Source: Hylemonella sp. UBA6679
Lineage (GTDB): Bacteria; Pseudomonadota; Gammaproteobacteria; Burkholderiales; Burkholderiaceae_C
DNA length: 8,224 nt
Reading direction: 5' to 3'
NCBI GenBank assembly: GCA_002454975.1
Contig: DKJZ01000001.1
Span: forward strand, 1 to 8,224
In this document: positions 6,406 through 8,224 of the stretch, piece by piece
How positions within the stretch are numbered: the stretch's first letter is position 1
Layout: the number at the start of each line of letters is the position of its first letter
Notes under the pieces: generated by a model
What the model saw: the letters and a program-made list of their open reading frames with translations, nothing else
Told to the model about the DNA's origin: nothing
Database searches by the model: none
Translations under genes and position numbers: made by a program

Positions 6406-6420
6406 GCTCAGCCGTGCAAG
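6399..6420 (-). promoter_or_regulatory. Hairpin over the lplT stop and permease start
   Basis: A perfect 8-bp inverted repeat, CTTGCACG and CGTGCAAG, with a 6-base loop. In the mRNA (- strand) the lplT stop TGA lies in the loop and the GTG start of the permease lies in the 3' arm of the stem. No T-run follows on either strand, so it is not a terminator. It may be a translational-coupling device: a ribosome ending lplT would open the stem and expose the GTG. The structure is directly visible; the role is inference. Confidence 0.55.
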
Positions 6421-7691
6421 TCGTCGTTGCGGGCGATCTCCATGAGGCGCTCAACTTCTGCGCCATGGTTGGCGAGGTTGGCTTGGTGCCAGCGTTGAAT
6501 CAACCACATGAAGCCCGCCACGATCAGCCCAAAGCCAGTGATGGCACCAAAGGCCGACAGCCCCAGGCCCGTGGACAAGGTGTAGAGACCGCCCAAGCCC
6601 AAGATGCAGGCTTGCTCGTTGAAGTTTTGCACAGCAATCGAACGGCCCGCGCCCATGAGGTTGTGGCCGCGGTGCTGCAAAAGCGCGTTCATGGGCACCA
6701 CCAAAAAGCCCCCCAGGCCACCCAGCAGCACCAAGAAAGGGGCGGCCACCCACACGTTGTCGATGAAGTTGAGCAAGATCACCAACACACCCATGCCGAT
6801 GCCCAGGGGCATCACCCGCGTGGCGTGCTCCAGGCGCATGCGCATGGAGGCCACCACCGCACCCACGGCCGTACCAATGGCCACCACACCCACCAAGGAC
6901 GAGGCTTGGGTCACGCTGTAGCCCAAAGCCGCTGCGGCCCAGGCCAGCACGATGTAACGCAAATTGCCGCTCACGCCCCAAAACAAGGTGGTGGTGGCCA
7001 AGGAGATTTGGCCGAGTTTGTCGCGCCACAAGGCTGAGTTGCAGCGCCAGAAATCGGGCAAAAGTGCCAACAGGTTTTTGGGCATGGGGCGCATCTCCAC
7101 GCCCGTGTCGGGAATGCGGGTGTTGAACCACGCGGCCAAGATGTAGACAAAAATCAGCACGCTGATGGCCGCCTCGGGCGCGGTGTCGATGCTGGTGTGC
7201 AGCACCGGCAGGTCAAACGCCAAAAGGTGCGCAGAAACAGCCGGCCCCACCAACTGGCCGCCAATCAAAACGCCCAGAATGATGGACGCAATCGTCAGCC
7301 CCTCGATCCAGCCATTGGCCTTGACCAGTTGCGAGGCGGGCAGCAGCTCGGTCAAGATGCCGTACTTGGCCGGCGAGTAAGCCGCAGCGCCCAGGCCCAC
7401 CACCGCATAAGCAATCAATGGGTGTGAGCCAAACAGCATCATGAGGCAACCCATCACCTTGATGGTGTTGCTCATGAGCATGACCTTGCCTTTGGGGTAG
7501 GCGTCGGCAAAAGCGCCCACGAAGGGCGCCAAAATCACGTAGAACAAAGCAAACATCGGCACCAACGCGGCTTGCTGCCACTCTGGCGCGCCGGCACCGC
7601 GCAACAACTGCACAGCCCCCACAAACAAGGCGTTGTCGGCCAGCGAGCTGAAAAACTGCGCCGACATGATGGTGTAAAAACCGCGTTTCAT
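6408..7691 (-). CDS. lplT: Lysophospholipid transporter LplT (MFS)
   Basis: Major-facilitator protein that moves lysophospholipids, mainly lyso-phosphatidylethanolamine, from the outer to the inner leaflet of the cytoplasmic membrane for re-acylation. The chosen start at 7691 (MKRGFYTIMSAQFF) gives 427 residues, close to the family's roughly 400; an upstream in-frame ATG at 7817 would add 42 unlike, hydrophilic residues and use up the promoter region. The motifs AQFFSSLADNALFVG, LAPFVGAFADAYPKGKVMLM (MFS signature between helices 2 and 3), YSPAKYGILTELLP and NGWIEGLTIASIILG match E. coli LplT. About 12 membrane helices are expected. In enterobacteria lplT lies with aas, the acyltransferase; no aas is in this window, so the partner must be elsewhere. 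The gene is divergent from alr and followed by the permease after 2 bases. Confidence 0.93.
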   Translation of the reverse strand: MKRGFYTIMSAQFFSSLADNALFVGAVQLLRGAGAPEWQQAALVPMFALFYVILAPFVGAFADAYPKGKVMLMSNTIKVMGCLMMLFGSHPLIAYAVVGLGAAAYSPAKYGILTELLPASQLVKANGWIEGLTIASIILGVLIGGQLVGPAVSAHLLAFDLPVLHTSIDTAPEAAISVLIFVYILAAWFNTRIPDTGVEMRPMPKNLLALLPDFWRCNSALWRDKLGQISLATTTLFWGVSGNLRYIVLAWAAAALGYSVTQASSLVGVVAIGTAVGAVVASMRMRLEHATRVMPLGIGMGVLVILLNFIDNVWVAAPFLVLLGGLGGFLVVPMNALLQHRGHNLMGAGRSIAVQNFNEQACILGLGGLYTLSTGLGLSAFGAITGFGLIVAGFMWLIQRWHQANLANHGAEVERLMEIARNDDLHG

Positions 7692-7758
7692 GGACAGACT
7701 GTTGGGCCACTGCCGGGCAATGGCTGGGTGATTTTCTTGGGCTACTAAGCGATGGCAG

Positions 7759-7783
7759 GTTATAGCATGCGCCCAGGTGTCAA
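7759..7783 (-). promoter_or_regulatory. Candidate lplT promoter
   Basis: Read on the - strand, a perfect TTGACA (7778-7783) is followed by TGC-TATAAC (-10 hexamer 7759-7764). The hexamers are only 13 bases apart, which is short for sigma-70, but the -10 carries the TGn extension that can work without a -35. Transcription would start near 7752, about 60 bases before the lplT ATG. Motif reading only. Confidence 0.4.
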
Positions 7784-7805
7784 AATCGTGGCTTAACCCT
7801 ATGCT
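7777..7805 (+). promoter_or_regulatory. Candidate alr promoter
   Basis: GTGTCA (7777-7782) and TATGCT (7800-7805) are each 4/6 matches to the sigma-70 hexamers with an ideal 17-base spacer, giving a start near 7812, about 17 bases before the alr ATG. An alternative is TTGGGC (7737-7742) with TATAGC (7761-7766) at an 18-base spacer, whose -10 would overlap the lplT -10. Both are weak by sequence, and the choice between them is open. Confidence 0.3.
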
Positions 7806-7828
7806 TCGTGCGCCCATCTTCGATTGAC

Positions 7829-8224
7829 ATGTCCCGCCCCATCCGCGCCACCATCCACACAGCGGCCTTGCGCCACAACCTGGCCCGTGCCAGAGCCCAC
7901 GCGCCCGATGCCAAATTGTGGGCGGTGGTCAAGGCCAATGCCTACGGGCACGGCATTGAGCGCGTGTTTGAAGGCCTGCGCGGCACCGACGGCTTTGCCC
8001 TGCTCGACCTGGACGAAGCCCAGCGCGTGCGCGACCTGGGCTGGCGCGGCCCCATTTTGTTAATTGAAGGCGTGTTTGAGCAGCGCGACCTCGAGCTGTG
8101 TTCGCGCTTGGGGCTGTGGCACACCGTGCATTGCGAAGAACAAATCGACATGCTGGCCACCCACAAAACCCATGCGGGCCACCGCGTGTTCCTCAAGATG
8201 AACAGCGGCATGAACCGCCTGGGC
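7829..8224 (+). CDS. alr: Alanine racemase (3' end cut by window edge)
   Basis: PLP-dependent enzyme that interconverts L- and D-alanine, supplying D-alanine for peptidoglycan. The first 132 residues are visible and the frame is open to the window edge. The start MSRPIRATIHTAALRHNL matches the family N-terminus. WAVVKANAYGHG carries the PLP-binding Lys35; FLKMNSGMNRLG near the edge holds Lys123, in the position of the carbamylated lysine of the Geobacillus enzyme, and Arg130, which corresponds to Arg136 of that enzyme. FALLDLDEAQRVRDLGW is the usual barrel segment between them. A GTG at 7808 is in frame but lies before family similarity. No strong ribosome binding site precedes the ATG. The gene is divergent from lplT with a 137-base gap. 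Whether it is the biosynthetic (alr) or catabolic (dadX) form cannot be told from this part. Confidence 0.95.
   Translation, partial: MSRPIRATIHTAALRHNLARARAHAPDAKLWAVVKANAYGHGIERVFEGLRGTDGFALLDLDEAQRVRDLGWRGPILLIEGVFEQRDLELCSRLGLWHTVHCEEQIDMLATHKTHAGHRVFLKMNSGMNRLG

Noticed and set aside
7692..7817. N-terminal extension of lplT by 42 residues from the ATG at 7817
   Set aside because: The added residues are hydrophilic and unlike the family, and they would cover the divergent promoter region.
6408..7817. Idea that the lplT-permease-gpx group plus alr forms a new defence or toxin system
   Set aside because: All members belong to common housekeeping or transport families, with no nuclease, toxin, sensor or mobile-element signs nearby.

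Overview
The window looks like ordinary chromosomal sequence from a betaproteobacterium of the Burkholderiales, most likely the family Comamonadaceae. The grounds are the high GC content, the style of the proteins, the gene pairs seen (a divergent lplT/alr pair, adjacent glcE and glcF), and two degenerate copies of a short dispersed repeat that I remember from Comamonadaceae genomes. The family call is inference; no rRNA or other marker is present.

Layout on the + strand: the 3' part of an ammonium channel gene (amtB) runs in from the left edge and ends at a clear intrinsic terminator. It is followed by glcE and glcF, two subunits of glycolate oxidase separated by 2 bases, and then by a stand-alone gene for an exported alpha/beta hydrolase related to the MetX group. 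The - strand carries three genes read from right to left: lplT (lysophospholipid transporter), an EamA/DMT-family permease starting 2 bases after the lplT stop, and a glutathione peroxidase. The hydrolase and peroxidase genes converge. At the right edge alr (alanine racemase) starts divergently from lplT and runs out of the window.

How the genes work together: GlcE and GlcF join GlcD, whose gene is not here, to oxidise glycolate to glyoxylate at the membrane. AmtB takes up ammonium and is normally controlled by a PII protein. LplT returns lysophospholipids to the cytoplasm, the peroxidase can detoxify organic and lipid hydroperoxides, and Alr makes D-alanine for peptidoglycan, so the right half leans towards envelope upkeep. 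The permease substrate is unknown.

I found no phage, insertion sequence, CRISPR array, RNA gene or defence-like cassette, and no convincing new multi-gene system. The features most worth a second look are small: a perfect hairpin lying exactly over the lplT stop and the permease GTG start, an alternating CG tract between two possible starts of the exported hydrolase, overlapping divergent -10 elements between lplT and alr, and two repeat-like segments, one of them inside glcE.
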